Shown in pieces: positions 19,287 to 28,392 of a DNA stretch of 64,000 nucleotides (position 1 is its first letter; every line of letters begins with the position of its first letter). The stretch lies in contig NZ_JAJQJU010000001.1 of NCBI RefSeq assembly GCF_022828365.1, positions 434,001 to 498,000 on the forward strand. Direction: 5' to 3'. The DNA is from Candidatus Nanosynbacter sp. TM7-087 (GTDB lineage Bacteria; Patescibacteriota; Saccharimonadia; Saccharimonadales; Saccharimonadaceae). A model generated the notes under the pieces. That model did no database searches. It was not told where the DNA came from and saw nothing but the letters and a program-made list of their open reading frames with translations. The translations under genes and the position numbers were made by a program.

Positions 19287-19420
19287 TTGACATTTCGCGA
19301 CTGGTATGCTATATACATTTAGCTTTTCAAGCCGAAAAGCAAACTCGCGGAGAGTTCACTCCGCTTGAGGTTGCGGCTTTGAAAGGCTGTACCTCAAAAT
19401 TTTCTCTGGAAGGAGAAATC
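19287..19420 (+). promoter_or_regulatory. Cassette 3 promoter and structured leader
   Basis: TTGACA (19287-19292), 17-base spacer, TATATA (19310-19315), start AGCTTTTC at 19321. The leader shows four hairpins: GCTTTTC/GAAAAGC (19322-19340), GCGGAG/CTCCGC (19347-19364), TTGAGGT/ACCTCAA (19365-19397), and TTTCTC/GAGAAA (19401-19418). The last encloses the AAGGAG Shine-Dalgarno, so translation could be gated. A second TTGACA lies at 19274. Confidence 0.75.
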
Positions 19421-19804
19421 ATGTCTACTGAGATTTTGACTACCATCACGGTTTTTGCCTTGGTGGGAGGACTGTCCGCAGCTTTGACTGAGGCGCTGCA
19501 CCGTCGCCGACTGGTTAGAGCGAGCGTGTTCGCTGCAGCCGAATTCGGTGTCATCCATATCGCACTTGTCATGAGTGCGTGGAAGGAAGCAGCGGAGGAG
19601 GTACCGCATCCGGGAGTATCCTCGTTGCCGACGGCAGTGTATGATGCCACCGCCTGGGCGGCTGTCGTCTTTTTGACGACGGGCGTCGTACTCGCAGCTA
19701 TCCAGCAGCACCGTAGAGAGGTCGCCAAAAAAAAGTTGGTGAAATATCTGACGCACTCCCTTGGGGCCAATGAGCCCGAGGAGAATGAGTCTGAGAAGGA
19801 CTGA
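19421..19804 (+). CDS. Small membrane protein (cassette 3)
   Basis: 127 residues starting at ATG 19421, five bases after AAGGAG. About three hydrophobic stretches (residues 5-25, 33-53 and 73-95), then a charged tail ending in PEENESEKD. Codons are rich in G and C at the third position, unlike the neighbouring rpiB and gap genes. It lies on the plus strand between those two minus-strand genes. AGTC and GACT pair across the stop codon. No family recognised; shares promoter, leader and terminator design with cassettes 1, 2 and 4, but no clear protein similarity to them. Confidence 0.7.
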   Translation: MSTEILTTITVFALVGGLSAALTEALHRRRLVRASVFAAAEFGVIHIALVMSAWKEAAEEVPHPGVSSLPTAVYDATAWAAVVFLTTGVVLAAIQQHRREVAKKKLVKYLTHSLGANEPEENESEKD

Positions 19805-19876
19805 GGTACTCTGCGCCAGCAGAAGGCGCGCTAAGATAAATATTCTGTAAAACAAAACCGTCGGAAATCCCGGCGT

Positions 19877-19906
19877 CCCCGCACTATCACGGTGCGGGGT
19901 TATTTC
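19877..19906 (+). terminator. Cassette 3 terminator
   Basis: CCCCGCAC (19877-19884) pairs with GTGCGGGG (19892-19899), loop TATCACG, followed by TTATTT. It lies between the cassette and the converging gap gene. Confidence 0.8.
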
Positions 19907-19923
19907 CTTTTTGGAAGATGGCC

Positions 19924-20946
19924 TTATTCACTCTTTTTCAGATAATACGCCACATCCGCCACCAGTTCAACCAGCCGGTTCGAATAGCCCCATTCATTGT
20001 CATACCAAACCATAACCTTGATCAGATTACCACCAACCACCTTCGTCAATGGAAGATCGACAATTCCAGAATATGAATTACCAATGAAGTCGCGGCTTAC
20101 CAAAGGCTCCTCAGAAACACCCAAAATGCCTTGATAGAAATTACTCTGGGCGGCTTTTTTGAACGCGTCATTTACCTGCTCAACAGTCACATCTTTCCTG
20201 AGAAGCGCCGTCACATCACTAAGCGACACCACTGGAGTCGGTACACGCACGCTAAGTCCATCAAATTTTCCAGTTAATTGCGGTAAGGTTTTAGTCACAG
20301 CAATTGCGGCGCCAGTCGTAGTCGGGACAATGTTTTCGGCGGCGTTGCGACCTTCTCTAAGATCCTTGGATGGCGCGTCCTGAAGTTTTTGGCTAGCCGT
20401 ATAACTGTGCACCGTCGTTAGCATTGACTTTTCAACACCAAACTCCGCGTCCAAAATCGCCATAACCGCACCCAAAGAATTGGTCGTGCAACTAGCATTA
20501 GACACGATTGGCGTTGCGTTTTTCACCTTATCGTCGTTAGTTCCCAAAACAATCGTATCGACTCCCTCAGACTTCGTCGGACCACTGATAACCACACGCT
20601 TTGCGCCAGCCGTTAAGTGCTTGCCCGCGCCATCTTTATCGGTGAAAAATCCTGTCGATTCAATCACCACATCAATATTCAAATCTCGCCACGGCAGATT
20701 TTCTGGATCTTTCTCAGCCAGTACCTTAACCGACTTACCCTCAATAATCAGCTCGTTTTCCGTAAAATCAACTTGACGTCCGTACTCACCGTAATTGCTA
20801 TCATGCTTCAACAAATACGCCAAAGTTTTCGTGTCAGTCAAATCATTGATCGCGACAATTTCCAAGTCGCTTCGCTCGTTAGCAATCTTAAACGCATTGC
20901 GCCCAATTCGCCCGAAGCCGTTAATTGCTATTCTCGTTACAGCCAT
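19924..20946 (-). CDS. gap: Glyceraldehyde-3-phosphate dehydrogenase
   Basis: 340 residues, NAD-linked oxidation of glyceraldehyde 3-phosphate. INGFGRIGRNAFK is the nucleotide-binding start, and SNASCTTNSLG has the active-site Cys. WYDNEWGYSNRLVEL ends the catalytic domain. GGGAGG Shine-Dalgarno before ATG. The normal length and motifs indicate an active enzyme. Confidence 0.97.
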   Translation of the reverse strand: MAVTRIAINGFGRIGRNAFKIANERSDLEIVAINDLTDTKTLAYLLKHDSNYGEYGRQVDFTENELIIEGKSVKVLAEKDPENLPWRDLNIDVVIESTGFFTDKDGAGKHLTAGAKRVVISGPTKSEGVDTIVLGTNDDKVKNATPIVSNASCTTNSLGAVMAILDAEFGVEKSMLTTVHSYTASQKLQDAPSKDLREGRNAAENIVPTTTGAAIAVTKTLPQLTGKFDGLSVRVPTPVVSLSDVTALLRKDVTVEQVNDAFKKAAQSNFYQGILGVSEEPLVSRDFIGNSYSGIVDLPLTKVVGGNLIKVMVWYDNEWGYSNRLVELVADVAYYLKKSE

Positions 20947-21016
20947 ATCGCCCTCCCTGTTAGATATTTTCGCTTTAGCTTTTCTTAATTATACTACAAA
21001 GTTGTATAATATATAC

Positions 21017-22534
21017 ATGACGCGCGAAGAGTTATTGTCAATTGCTGAACAAAAATACGACGAAGTGCCAGTATTGGTTTTAGCGAGCGCAATCGATTAC
21101 GCCACGGAAAAGCACGCTGGACAAAAGCGCAAAAGTGGCGAACCCTACATCAATCACCCATTGGCAGTGGCGGGGATTCTGATTGAATGGGGCATGGATA
21201 TTGATACAGTCGTGGCGGGAGTTCTGCACGACACCGTTGAAGATACTGACGCAACTTTGGACGATTTGGAGAGTTTGTTTGGACGCGATGTGGCGTTTCT
21301 GGTGGATGGCGTAACTAAAGTTTCACAAGCTCGCGCCGGGATGCGAAATTTGGATAGTTATTTGCCGCACACCAAGGACAATTTGACCAAGTTGATGATT
21401 GCCGTGGGCGAAGATGTGCGTGTGATAATTATCAAGCTAGCCGACCGCCTGCACAATATGCGAACGCTGCAATTTATGGCGCCAGAAAAGCAGAAAAAAA
21501 TTGCCAGAGAGACGATTGAGGTTTTTGCGCCGCTGGCCGACCGCTTAAACATGGGACGAGTTCGTGTTCAATTGGAAGAGTTGAGTTTTAGATATTTGAT
21601 GCCGAAAGCTTTTCAAGAAACCAAAAATTTGATGGACAGTCGACTGAAAAAATCGCAACGAAAATTGGATCACGTTCGCCGCGAAGTTGAAGCGCGACTG
21701 AAGGCGGAAAAGCTAGTTTTTCAGATGGATGGACGCGTTAAGAGCGTTTATAGTCTGTTTAAGAAATTGGACAAAGTTGGCGATATCGATAAGATTTATG
21801 ATTTGATTGCCCTAAGAATAATTGTTGATGATTTATCGACCGGCTATCTGGTTTTGGGAATTCTACACGAGATGTATCAGCCGATGTATGAGAGGATTAA
21901 AGATTATGTTGCCAATCCAAAACCAAATGGCTATCAAAGTCTGCACACAACCGTGCAAACTCCGAGCGGACAAATTGTCGAGTTCCAGATCCGAACCAAA
22001 GAAATGCACGAATACGCAGAGCGTGGATTAGCGGCTAGTTTCCATTACAATGAGCAAAAATTGACCGACGCCTATAAAAAAGGAAAAATCGGAACTATGC
22101 CAGCCGATTTATCGTGGATTCGCGAGCTTCAGGAGGCTGCTGCCTTAATTAGCGAAGGAAAACGGTTCGACTCCAACAAATTCCGAATGAAGCTGTTTTC
22201 TGATAGGATTTTCGTGTACTCACCAAAGGGCGATATTTATGATTTGCCTCGCGGGGCATTTCCCTTGGATTATGCCTACCGAATTCACTCCGATATCGCG
22301 GCGCGCGCAAGTGGATTTAAGATCAATGGCGTGATGAAACCGTTCAATTACAAATTACAGCACGGCGACACAATTGAAGTCTTAACAAGCAAATCCGCTC
22401 GTCCAAAACCAGATTGGCGGGACGTCATAATTACGCCACACGCCAAAGACAAATTGCGCTTACAATTATCCCGCTCAAACGGCATCTTACAACAATTAAC
22501 TGGCGGCGTTTCCTCGTTCTTCCGACACAAGTAA
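21017..22534 (+). CDS. RelA/SpoT family (p)ppGpp synthetase/hydrolase
   Basis: 505 residues, starts at ATG 21017 with TATAAT exactly six bases upstream (21005-21010), i.e. leaderless. An N-terminal HD hydrolase domain has HDTVEDTD, the synthetase domain has NPKPNGYQSLHTTV, and a TGS domain (about residues 395-455) has FPLDYAYRIHSDI. The C-terminal ACT/RRM region of full-length Rel proteins is missing, so the protein is a shortened long-type Rel. It runs divergently from gap. Confidence 0.93.
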   Translation: MTREELLSIAEQKYDEVPVLVLASAIDYATEKHAGQKRKSGEPYINHPLAVAGILIEWGMDIDTVVAGVLHDTVEDTDATLDDLESLFGRDVAFLVDGVTKVSQARAGMRNLDSYLPHTKDNLTKLMIAVGEDVRVIIIKLADRLHNMRTLQFMAPEKQKKIARETIEVFAPLADRLNMGRVRVQLEELSFRYLMPKAFQETKNLMDSRLKKSQRKLDHVRREVEARLKAEKLVFQMDGRVKSVYSLFKKLDKVGDIDKIYDLIALRIIVDDLSTGYLVLGILHEMYQPMYERIKDYVANPKPNGYQSLHTTVQTPSGQIVEFQIRTKEMHEYAERGLAASFHYNEQKLTDAYKKGKIGTMPADLSWIRELQEAAALISEGKRFDSNKFRMKLFSDRIFVYSPKGDIYDLPRGAFPLDYAYRIHSDIAARASGFKINGVMKPFNYKLQHGDTIEVLTSKSARPKPDWRDVIITPHAKDKLRLQLSRSNGILQQLTGGVSSFFRHK

Positions 22535-22576
22535 CGCTCGCCAGTCTCCCAGTTTTAATCAATAATCAAACGTGAT

Positions 22577-23107
22577 TTATTTTTCGTTCCAACGAGTAAT
22601 TGACTCGCGGATAATTTGCTTTGCTCTTTCTACGTCGCCGAATCCCTTGACTACTGTTGAACCAGGCTTCTTCAAGTCCTTGTAGTGATTGAAATGGTGT
22701 TCAATTTGCTTCAACAATTGTGGAGGCAGGTCTTCTAGTGAGTTGATTGCGTTGCCTGTGTTTCGGTCGTCGGCTGGCACAACGATAACCTTGTCATCAA
22801 CTTCATTGTCGTCAACAAATTCCAACACGCCGATAACTTTTGTTTCCATAAAAATACCGGTCGTTAACGGTTCGTCAGTGATAATTAGCGCGTCCAATTC
22901 GTCGCCATCTTCATCCAAAGTTTGTGGAATGAAACCGTAGTTTGTTGGCTTTGCAAAAATAGCTGGCTCAACACGGTCCAACTGCATCACTGCAAGCTCA
23001 CGATTCCACTCAATTTTATGACTTGATCCCTGTGGAATCTCAACAACTACATTTACGATGCCGTTATCGACATCACCAGGTGTTAAAATTTGATTAAAAT
23101 CTGCCAT
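22577..23107 (-). CDS. ppa: Inorganic pyrophosphatase (family I)
   Basis: 176 residues, hydrolyses pyrophosphate to phosphate. EIPQGSSHKIEWN near the start and DEDGDELDALII carry the metal-binding acidic residues; VIVVPADDRN is also typical. GAGGAG Shine-Dalgarno before ATG. It follows trxB with two bases between them, so the two are probably co-transcribed. Confidence 0.95.
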   Translation of the reverse strand: MADFNQILTPGDVDNGIVNVVVEIPQGSSHKIEWNRELAVMQLDRVEPAIFAKPTNYGFIPQTLDEDGDELDALIITDEPLTTGIFMETKVIGVLEFVDDNEVDDKVIVVPADDRNTGNAINSLEDLPPQLLKQIEHHFNHYKDLKKPGSTVVKGFGDVERAKQIIRESITRWNEK

Positions 23108-23109
23108 TT

Positions 23110-24042
23110 TTACTCCTCTCTGGCTTTTTCTTGTAAATATTCACGAATCTGCAGCGCTGCCACCGCACCTTCACCAACCGCCGAAGCGATTTGCATAGTT
23201 GCTCCCGAGCGCACATCGCCAGAAGCAAAAACGCCAGGAATATTAGTGTGCAGATGCTCATCAGTAATGATGTGTCCGCCCAAATCCAACTCAACATCCG
23301 AGTTTGTCAGGAATTGTGTGTTCGGAATTAGCCCGATAAATACGAATAACCCGTCAGCGGTAAATTCTTTCTGCTCGCCGTTTTGGGTCGATTTAACGCC
23401 GTAAAACTTGTCGTCCTTGACAATAATTTCATCAGTCGTTGCACCGATGTGAACGGTAATTTTTCCATCATCGACATACTTCTGCAAATCTTTTTGCAGA
23501 ATGTCACTGGCGCGTAATTTACTGCGAACCAACAGATCAATATGACTAGCGTATCGCGTCAAAAATATTGCCTCTTGCACTGCTGAGTTTCCGCCGCCGA
23601 CAACGATTAGATTCTTATCACGATAAAACGCACCGTCGCAAGTCGCACAGTAATGCACGCCTCGACCATATAATTCATCTTCGCCCGGAACGCCTAATTT
23701 GCGATGATTCGATCCAGTCGCTAGCAAAACTGACTTCGCGCGGACAGATTGACCGTCAATTGTCAGCTCCAATTCGCCATCAACTTGCTTCAATTCCGTC
23801 ACGTCGCCATACTCAATCTTCGCACCAAATCGCTCTGCCTGTTGTTGCAATTCAGACGCCAATTTCATTCCAGTAACGCCTTCAGCAAATCCAGGATAAT
23901 TGTCAATTTGATCAGTAATCGCCGCCATTCCGCCGACCACGCCACGCTCATATAGCGTCGTGTCGACATCTTCGCGCGACAAGTAAATTGCCGCCGTTAA
24001 CGCGCTTGGACCAGCGCCAACAATAATAACATCTTTAGACAT
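23110..24042 (-). CDS. trxB: Thioredoxin reductase
   Basis: 310 residues, FAD/NADPH flavoprotein that reduces thioredoxin. FAD motif VGAGPSALTAAIYL, redox-active CATC (about residue 132), NADPH motif GGGNSAVQEA, and a C-terminal GDVRSG FAD motif. The start overlaps the end of the FKBP gene by eight bases. Its partner thioredoxin is at 61967. Confidence 0.96.
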   Translation of the reverse strand: MSKDVIIVGAGPSALTAAIYLSREDVDTTLYERGVVGGMAAITDQIDNYPGFAEGVTGMKLASELQQQAERFGAKIEYGDVTELKQVDGELELTIDGQSVRAKSVLLATGSNHRKLGVPGEDELYGRGVHYCATCDGAFYRDKNLIVVGGGNSAVQEAIFLTRYASHIDLLVRSKLRASDILQKDLQKYVDDGKITVHIGATTDEIIVKDDKFYGVKSTQNGEQKEFTADGLFVFIGLIPNTQFLTNSDVELDLGGHIITDEHLHTNIPGVFASGDVRSGATMQIASAVGEGAVAALQIREYLQEKAREE

Positions 24043-24712
24043 TGAAACCTCGCGATCGATAATATTGCTTCATCACTTCTGGCATTTCTGGCTCTGGAAT
24101 ATCAGCCGGCTTTTCAACAGCCATCACCACAAACTTAAGCGGAGAATTTGCAGGAATTTTATCGCCCTGAGCTTTGTCGCCATAAGCCTTGTCGGCTGGA
24201 ATTGTTAATTCACGCACGCCGCCAATTTTCATACCAATCAAGCCCTCTTTCCAACCCTGAATGACTGCAGTATTTGCCGGGCCATTCATATTGAGCGGAG
24301 CTTTCAGTTTGCCGTCAGCGATTGATTGATCGAAAATCTCACCCTTGGCATTCCAGCCAATGTAGTAAACCGCCAGCTTGGTGTCATCCTTAACCTCGGC
24401 ACCTTCGCCTTCAACCAAATCTTCCTTAACAAGCTCTTTCACATCACCAGCTTCAAACGCACCAACTCGTGAGCTAAACTCAGAAAACTTGCTGTAATAT
24501 TTTTGGCTCAATTCATTAGCTTGAGCCTCTACTTTCTTTTTTCGCTCGTCAGTAGCCTTGGTGTATTCATCCTGAGCTTTCTTAAACGCGGCTTGATCTT
24601 TAGCTTCATTTCCAGGCGCTACCATCATAGCGACAAATCCGCCAACGGTCCCTAAAAACATCATGCCGGCAATAACCCAAATACCTATTCTCTGGCCTTT
24701 TGTAGTTGCCAT
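24035..24712 (-). CDS. Membrane-anchored FKBP-type peptidyl-prolyl isomerase
   Basis: 225 residues. An N-terminal span (about residues 10-30) anchors a charged coiled-coil linker (residues 35-75) and a C-terminal FKBP domain with YIGWNAKGEIFDQS, GWKEGLIGMKIGGVRELTIP and IPANSPLKFVV. Likely a folding helper on the outer face of the membrane. AGGAGG Shine-Dalgarno. It overlaps trxB, so redox and folding functions are linked in one transcript with ppa. Confidence 0.9.
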   Translation of the reverse strand: MATTKGQRIGIWVIAGMMFLGTVGGFVAMMVAPGNEAKDQAAFKKAQDEYTKATDERKKKVEAQANELSQKYYSKFSEFSSRVGAFEAGDVKELVKEDLVEGEGAEVKDDTKLAVYYIGWNAKGEIFDQSIADGKLKAPLNMNGPANTAVIQGWKEGLIGMKIGGVRELTIPADKAYGDKAQGDKIPANSPLKFVVMAVEKPADIPEPEMPEVMKQYYRSRGFNV

Positions 24713-24770
24713 ATTCCTCCTTTATTTACCTTTCAATTATAGCAATTTTTATCAAGCGCAACAAATCACA

Positions 24771-27284
24771 TTAAACCTGAGCGGCGTCGAATTCTTCCGC
24801 AGCCATCGCGGCAATCTCCTCGATAATCGGCGCAATATCTTTATCTTCCAGCGTCCGCTCGGCGCTCGTAAATTTTACATTCAAAGTTACAGTTTTTGTC
24901 GAATCGTCATTTTTCGGCTGATATATCGCAATTGGCGTTATGCTAATTTGTAACTCACCGTGTTTTTTAGCAACTTCTTCAGCGCAAGCATAAACCTTCG
25001 CATAATCAACATTCGAATCCATTTTCAATGAAATATCTCTGGCGGTCGACGGGAATCGACTTAACGGCTGGTAATTATAGCCCTGATTTTTACTCAGATT
25101 TTCCTGCAATTTTTCAATATCAATAGAAAACGCCGCGGTATAATCTGGCAATTTGAAGTTGCGTCGGGCAGACTGAACCAGCTCGCCAACAATTCCCAAA
25201 TTGTCGCCATTCTTCGCCACAATCCAAGCGCTACGTTTCGCATCAAATGGCGCTGGGACGTCGCTGTCAGATTCCGCAATCTTCACAAAATCAACCTCAA
25301 CGCCCAAATCTTTCACCAGTTTTTCAACCATTTTCCTCACCTTGTAAAACGGTGCGCCAGATTGAGGCTTTTTATTCGCATAAACTCCGTCAATGAAAGT
25401 CTTTTCAATCGGCAAATTCTCATCGTTAAAACCTAATTTCTTATCGTGAATTTTGCCAATTTCAAACAGCATAAATTCGTCATGTCCAGATTTTATATTG
25501 GCATGAACTTTATCTAACAAACTCGGCAAAATGCTAATTCGGTAATATTGCAAGTCTGGGCTAAGCGCGTTACTCAAGCGATACGCACGGATCGGATCTT
25601 GGTCGGAATTTTTCAAAACTCGCTCATGAACAAAACTATACGTCAAAACTTCGTTCGCTCCAGACCTAGACAAACTTTGGCGAATTCTCTGTTTCAATTC
25701 ACGACGCTCATTCTTCGACGCAGGCTTAATGCTGCGCTCTGGCAAATGACGTGGCAATCTGTCAAAGCCATATAATCGCCCAACTTCCTCAACAATATCC
25801 TCAGGAAGCTCAATATCTGTTCGCCAAAATGGACTGTAAACCATCACGCCAGCTTCGCCATATTTATTACCATCGTCAACGATAAATTCAACATTCTTTA
25901 GTAGTGCCTCAATCTCATTCTCAGCAAAGTCAACACCCAGACGTTCTTCGACAAACCTTTTAGGAATCAACAATCCACCGTGCCAGTGCTTACCATCGAC
26001 CAACACTTGTCGCAATGAAGAATGGTTCTTAAATAGCACAGGACTAGCTTGCTCACCACCAACCATACCAATTAACCATTTTAAGACAGGGTCAATTTGT
26101 GCTGGCGACTGCCCCTTATTAAACCTAGTCAGGGCATCGGTGAAAATTCCGTGACGCATAGCAGTGCGACGTAGCGCGTACATGTCAAAATTGGCACATT
26201 CAAGGACAATGTTCTTCGTTTCAGCCGAGACTTCCGTATCAACGCCGCCCATAATTCCCGCTAGCCCAATCACACCTTCGCCATCAGCAATGACAATATC
26301 GCCAGACGTCAATTCATATTCCTTGCCATTAAGCAAACCGACTTTCTCGCCATCGTGCGCCATTCGCACACCAAGTTTATGCCCGCGCAACTTGTCGTAA
26401 TCATAAGCGTGTGTCGGCTGTGCCGTCATAAACATTACATAATTCGTTGCGTCAACAATATTGTTAATTGACTTTCCGCCCATTGCGACTAATTGACATT
26501 GCAACCACAACGGGCTTGAATGAATATCTACATTTTTTATAGCAATCACAGAGAATGCGGGCGCAAGCTCATTAGCTTCATTAAACACTTCAAGCTCTAA
26601 GCCATCGCTATTTGCGAATTCTTGAATAGCATTATACCAGTCAGGACTATTAAACTGCTGATGAAAAATCCCAGCAATTTCACGCGCCACACCGAGTTGC
26701 CCAAAACAATCCGGCCTGTGCGTAAACATCTTATTCTCAATTTCCAGCACGTAATCGTCCAGCCCAAACACTTCCGCAAAGCTCGCGCCAGCCTGAAGTG
26801 TAACGCCTGCCGGAATATCACGCTCATTGATCTCAATAATTCCCTCGTGATCCGTACCAATCGCCAGCTCGTCAGCCGCCGCCAACATACCCTGGCTTAA
26901 GATTCCACGCAGCGGTCGCGCATCCAGCACGAACGGCTCGGCGTCATCAAAACTTGCTGGGACGGTGCTTTTTGGCGGCAACCAAATTGCCCACATGTCA
27001 GCATGAACATTCGGCGCACCGCAAACCACTTGCACGTAACCATTATCATCCCTTGGAACGTCCGCTACGCCACCATCGTCAATTTTAGTCACGCTCAAAC
27101 GATCCGCATTCGGATGCTTTTCACACTCAACAACCCGCACAATGTGCGCGCCACCATATTTGGCCTTCAGGTCAATCACTTCCTCGACACCACCAAGCTG
27201 CTGATTGACACGCGACACCAACTCATCAACTGGCGGCAACTCAAAATTAATCAATTGTTTTATAAGATTTAAGCTAACTTTCAT
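24771..27284 (-). CDS. pheT: Phenylalanine--tRNA ligase subunit beta
   Basis: 837 residues. An N-terminal tRNA-binding OB domain (VVECEKHPNADRLSVTK), B3/B4 editing region, B5 domain and C-terminal anticodon-binding ferredoxin-like domain (PLSRFPSTARDISL) are in the usual order. TATAAT lies nine bases before the ATG. In most bacteria it directly follows pheS; here pheS is almost 8 kb away (35037), with accessory genes in between. The first 25 coding bases are repeated, slightly diverged, at 27771. Confidence 0.96.
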   Translation of the reverse strand: MKVSLNLIKQLINFELPPVDELVSRVNQQLGGVEEVIDLKAKYGGAHIVRVVECEKHPNADRLSVTKIDDGGVADVPRDDNGYVQVVCGAPNVHADMWAIWLPPKSTVPASFDDAEPFVLDARPLRGILSQGMLAAADELAIGTDHEGIIEINERDIPAGVTLQAGASFAEVFGLDDYVLEIENKMFTHRPDCFGQLGVAREIAGIFHQQFNSPDWYNAIQEFANSDGLELEVFNEANELAPAFSVIAIKNVDIHSSPLWLQCQLVAMGGKSINNIVDATNYVMFMTAQPTHAYDYDKLRGHKLGVRMAHDGEKVGLLNGKEYELTSGDIVIADGEGVIGLAGIMGGVDTEVSAETKNIVLECANFDMYALRRTAMRHGIFTDALTRFNKGQSPAQIDPVLKWLIGMVGGEQASPVLFKNHSSLRQVLVDGKHWHGGLLIPKRFVEERLGVDFAENEIEALLKNVEFIVDDGNKYGEAGVMVYSPFWRTDIELPEDIVEEVGRLYGFDRLPRHLPERSIKPASKNERRELKQRIRQSLSRSGANEVLTYSFVHERVLKNSDQDPIRAYRLSNALSPDLQYYRISILPSLLDKVHANIKSGHDEFMLFEIGKIHDKKLGFNDENLPIEKTFIDGVYANKKPQSGAPFYKVRKMVEKLVKDLGVEVDFVKIAESDSDVPAPFDAKRSAWIVAKNGDNLGIVGELVQSARRNFKLPDYTAAFSIDIEKLQENLSKNQGYNYQPLSRFPSTARDISLKMDSNVDYAKVYACAEEVAKKHGELQISITPIAIYQPKNDDSTKTVTLNVKFTSAERTLEDKDIAPIIEEIAAMAAEEFDAAQV

Positions 27285-27415
27285 ACTAATGTAATTATAT
27301 CATCTTACCGGCAAGTAATCGACCTTAGAAAACTACAAATAACCAAGGTAAAAATTGTTCTAGGATAAAATACAGCCGTCCTCGGGTAGGCGGGAGATAA
27401 TCCTCAAGGACATTT

Positions 27416-27437
27416 CCCTCTTCAGACCTGGAGAGGG
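27416..27437 (+). other. Strong hairpin in pheT upstream region
   Basis: CCCTCTTCAG (27416-27425) and CTGGAGAGGG (27428-27437) form a long stem with a tight loop. It is preceded by another possible stem, GTCCT/AGGAC. It lies just ahead of the promoter of the 27464 gene. It may be the end of a short transcript or an inactive remnant; no T run follows. Confidence 0.35.
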
Positions 27438-27463
27438 GTCATTCCCTGAATTATAATATAGCT

Positions 27464-27739
27464 ATGAACTACGATAGATATCTAGAATTGCAAACTCGCC
27501 TAGAATGGTTTTATGATTTTCATCCAGAGTTTTTTAATGATATTTCACCCGAGCAGAAGAAACTACTGCATGATACGTTCCTGTACAATATGCCCGACGA
27601 ACACTATCCGGAGTCATTACGGAATTTTTACGATAAGAATATTGACAACCAACCAGCACTTCAGAATGATATACTCTTAGCGATAGATGCTTTATATAAA
27701 GCGGCGGGGGCTGGGAATTTGTTTGACTATGATGAATAA
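27464..27739 (+). CDS. Small acidic orphan protein
   Basis: 91 residues, soluble, rich in Asp, Glu and aromatic residues, ending NLFDYDE. No family recognised. TATAAT (27452-27457) lies six bases before the ATG, so expression from a leaderless mRNA is likely. It is the whole content of the insert between pheT and the duplicated pheT start at 27771. Confidence 0.6.
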   Translation: MNYDRYLELQTRLEWFYDFHPEFFNDISPEQKKLLHDTFLYNMPDEHYPESLRNFYDKNIDNQPALQNDILLAIDALYKAAGAGNLFDYDE

Positions 27740-27770
27740 AGCTTTTCTTCGTACAAACACGCCACCGAGC

Positions 27771-27806
27771 TTATAAGATTTAAGCTAACTTCCATACTGA
27801 TATAAT
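27771..27806. repeat. Diverged copy of the pheT 5' end
   Basis: Matches 27260-27295 (the pheT start and the bases before it) with three mismatches in 36, in the same orientation. It includes the complement of the pheT ATG. The copy is followed at once by a promoter and a remnant of a mini-M16 gene. Confidence 0.8.
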
Positions 27807-27812
27807 AAATTC

Positions 27813-27899
27813 ATGATTCACAACTTGCATTCAGCATATTCTTTACCAGCAGACCACGATACAAGTCATAAAACTGTCCATTTTTCACACTCAAAATAG
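27813..27899 (+). pseudogene. 5' remnant of a mini-M16-like gene
   Basis: A 28-codon frame beginning MIHNLHSAYSLPADHDTSH that matches the first 19 codons of the gene at 28393 (MIHKLYSAYDLPADHDTCH), then diverges and stops. TATAAT lies six bases upstream, as in the intact copy. The key FEH part of the zinc motif is lost. It is a truncated paralogue or the old end of an exchanged gene. Confidence 0.75.
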
Positions 27900-27914
27900 T
27901 ACAATTGTAAAGAC

Positions 27915-28298
27915 ATGAAAAATAGCATCGGCATCACAATACCAGATTTTATCACTCAAGCTTTTCCTTTACTTAATGAAGCGACATATGTTCGTGAATT
28001 TGCTTCTTTCATCACGCTATATCCAGATGCAGTCTATTATCTATTTCAAACAACAACTGGCCAGTCGCTCATACTTATAGCAATTGACTATCCCGACCCA
28101 ATGGACGAGAGCCAACAAGTAAAGAAAATATCTGGTGGTTTTGAGTTTGAGTTCACATATCTTATCAAGCCATATGCCAATGACCAGCACCTTAGAATCT
28201 GTCCAAATGATGAAGTAGAAGAACTATTTTTCGTCTCAGACCCAAATGGTCGTTGCCACTATTATCTGGCAGCAGTCAAACAAAAACGGAGTTGGTAG
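27915..28298 (+). CDS. Orphan soluble protein
   Basis: 127 residues, alpha/beta composition, no family recognised. Starts MKNSIGITIPDFITQAFPLL; a SDPNGRCHYYLAAV stretch lies near the end. TACAAT is nine bases before the ATG. It is placed between the truncated and the intact copies of the mini-M16 gene, so it may have entered with the event that broke the first copy. Confidence 0.55.
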   Translation: MKNSIGITIPDFITQAFPLLNEATYVREFASFITLYPDAVYYLFQTTTGQSLILIAIDYPDPMDESQQVKKISGGFEFEFTYLIKPYANDQHLRICPNDEVEELFFVSDPNGRCHYYLAAVKQKRSW

Positions 28299-28392
28299 GT
28301 TTATGCCGACTGAGTGTTTCTGAGTTCGAGAAGACCTCGTCCTAGTAGCATAAAGCTGCCTGGGTAGAATACTACCTTGTTATAATAAACCT

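Noticed and set aside
27360-27440. Riboswitch or T-box before the orphan gene near pheT
   Set aside because: Stems are visible but no conserved T-box or known aptamer core, and the downstream gene has its own leaderless promoter.
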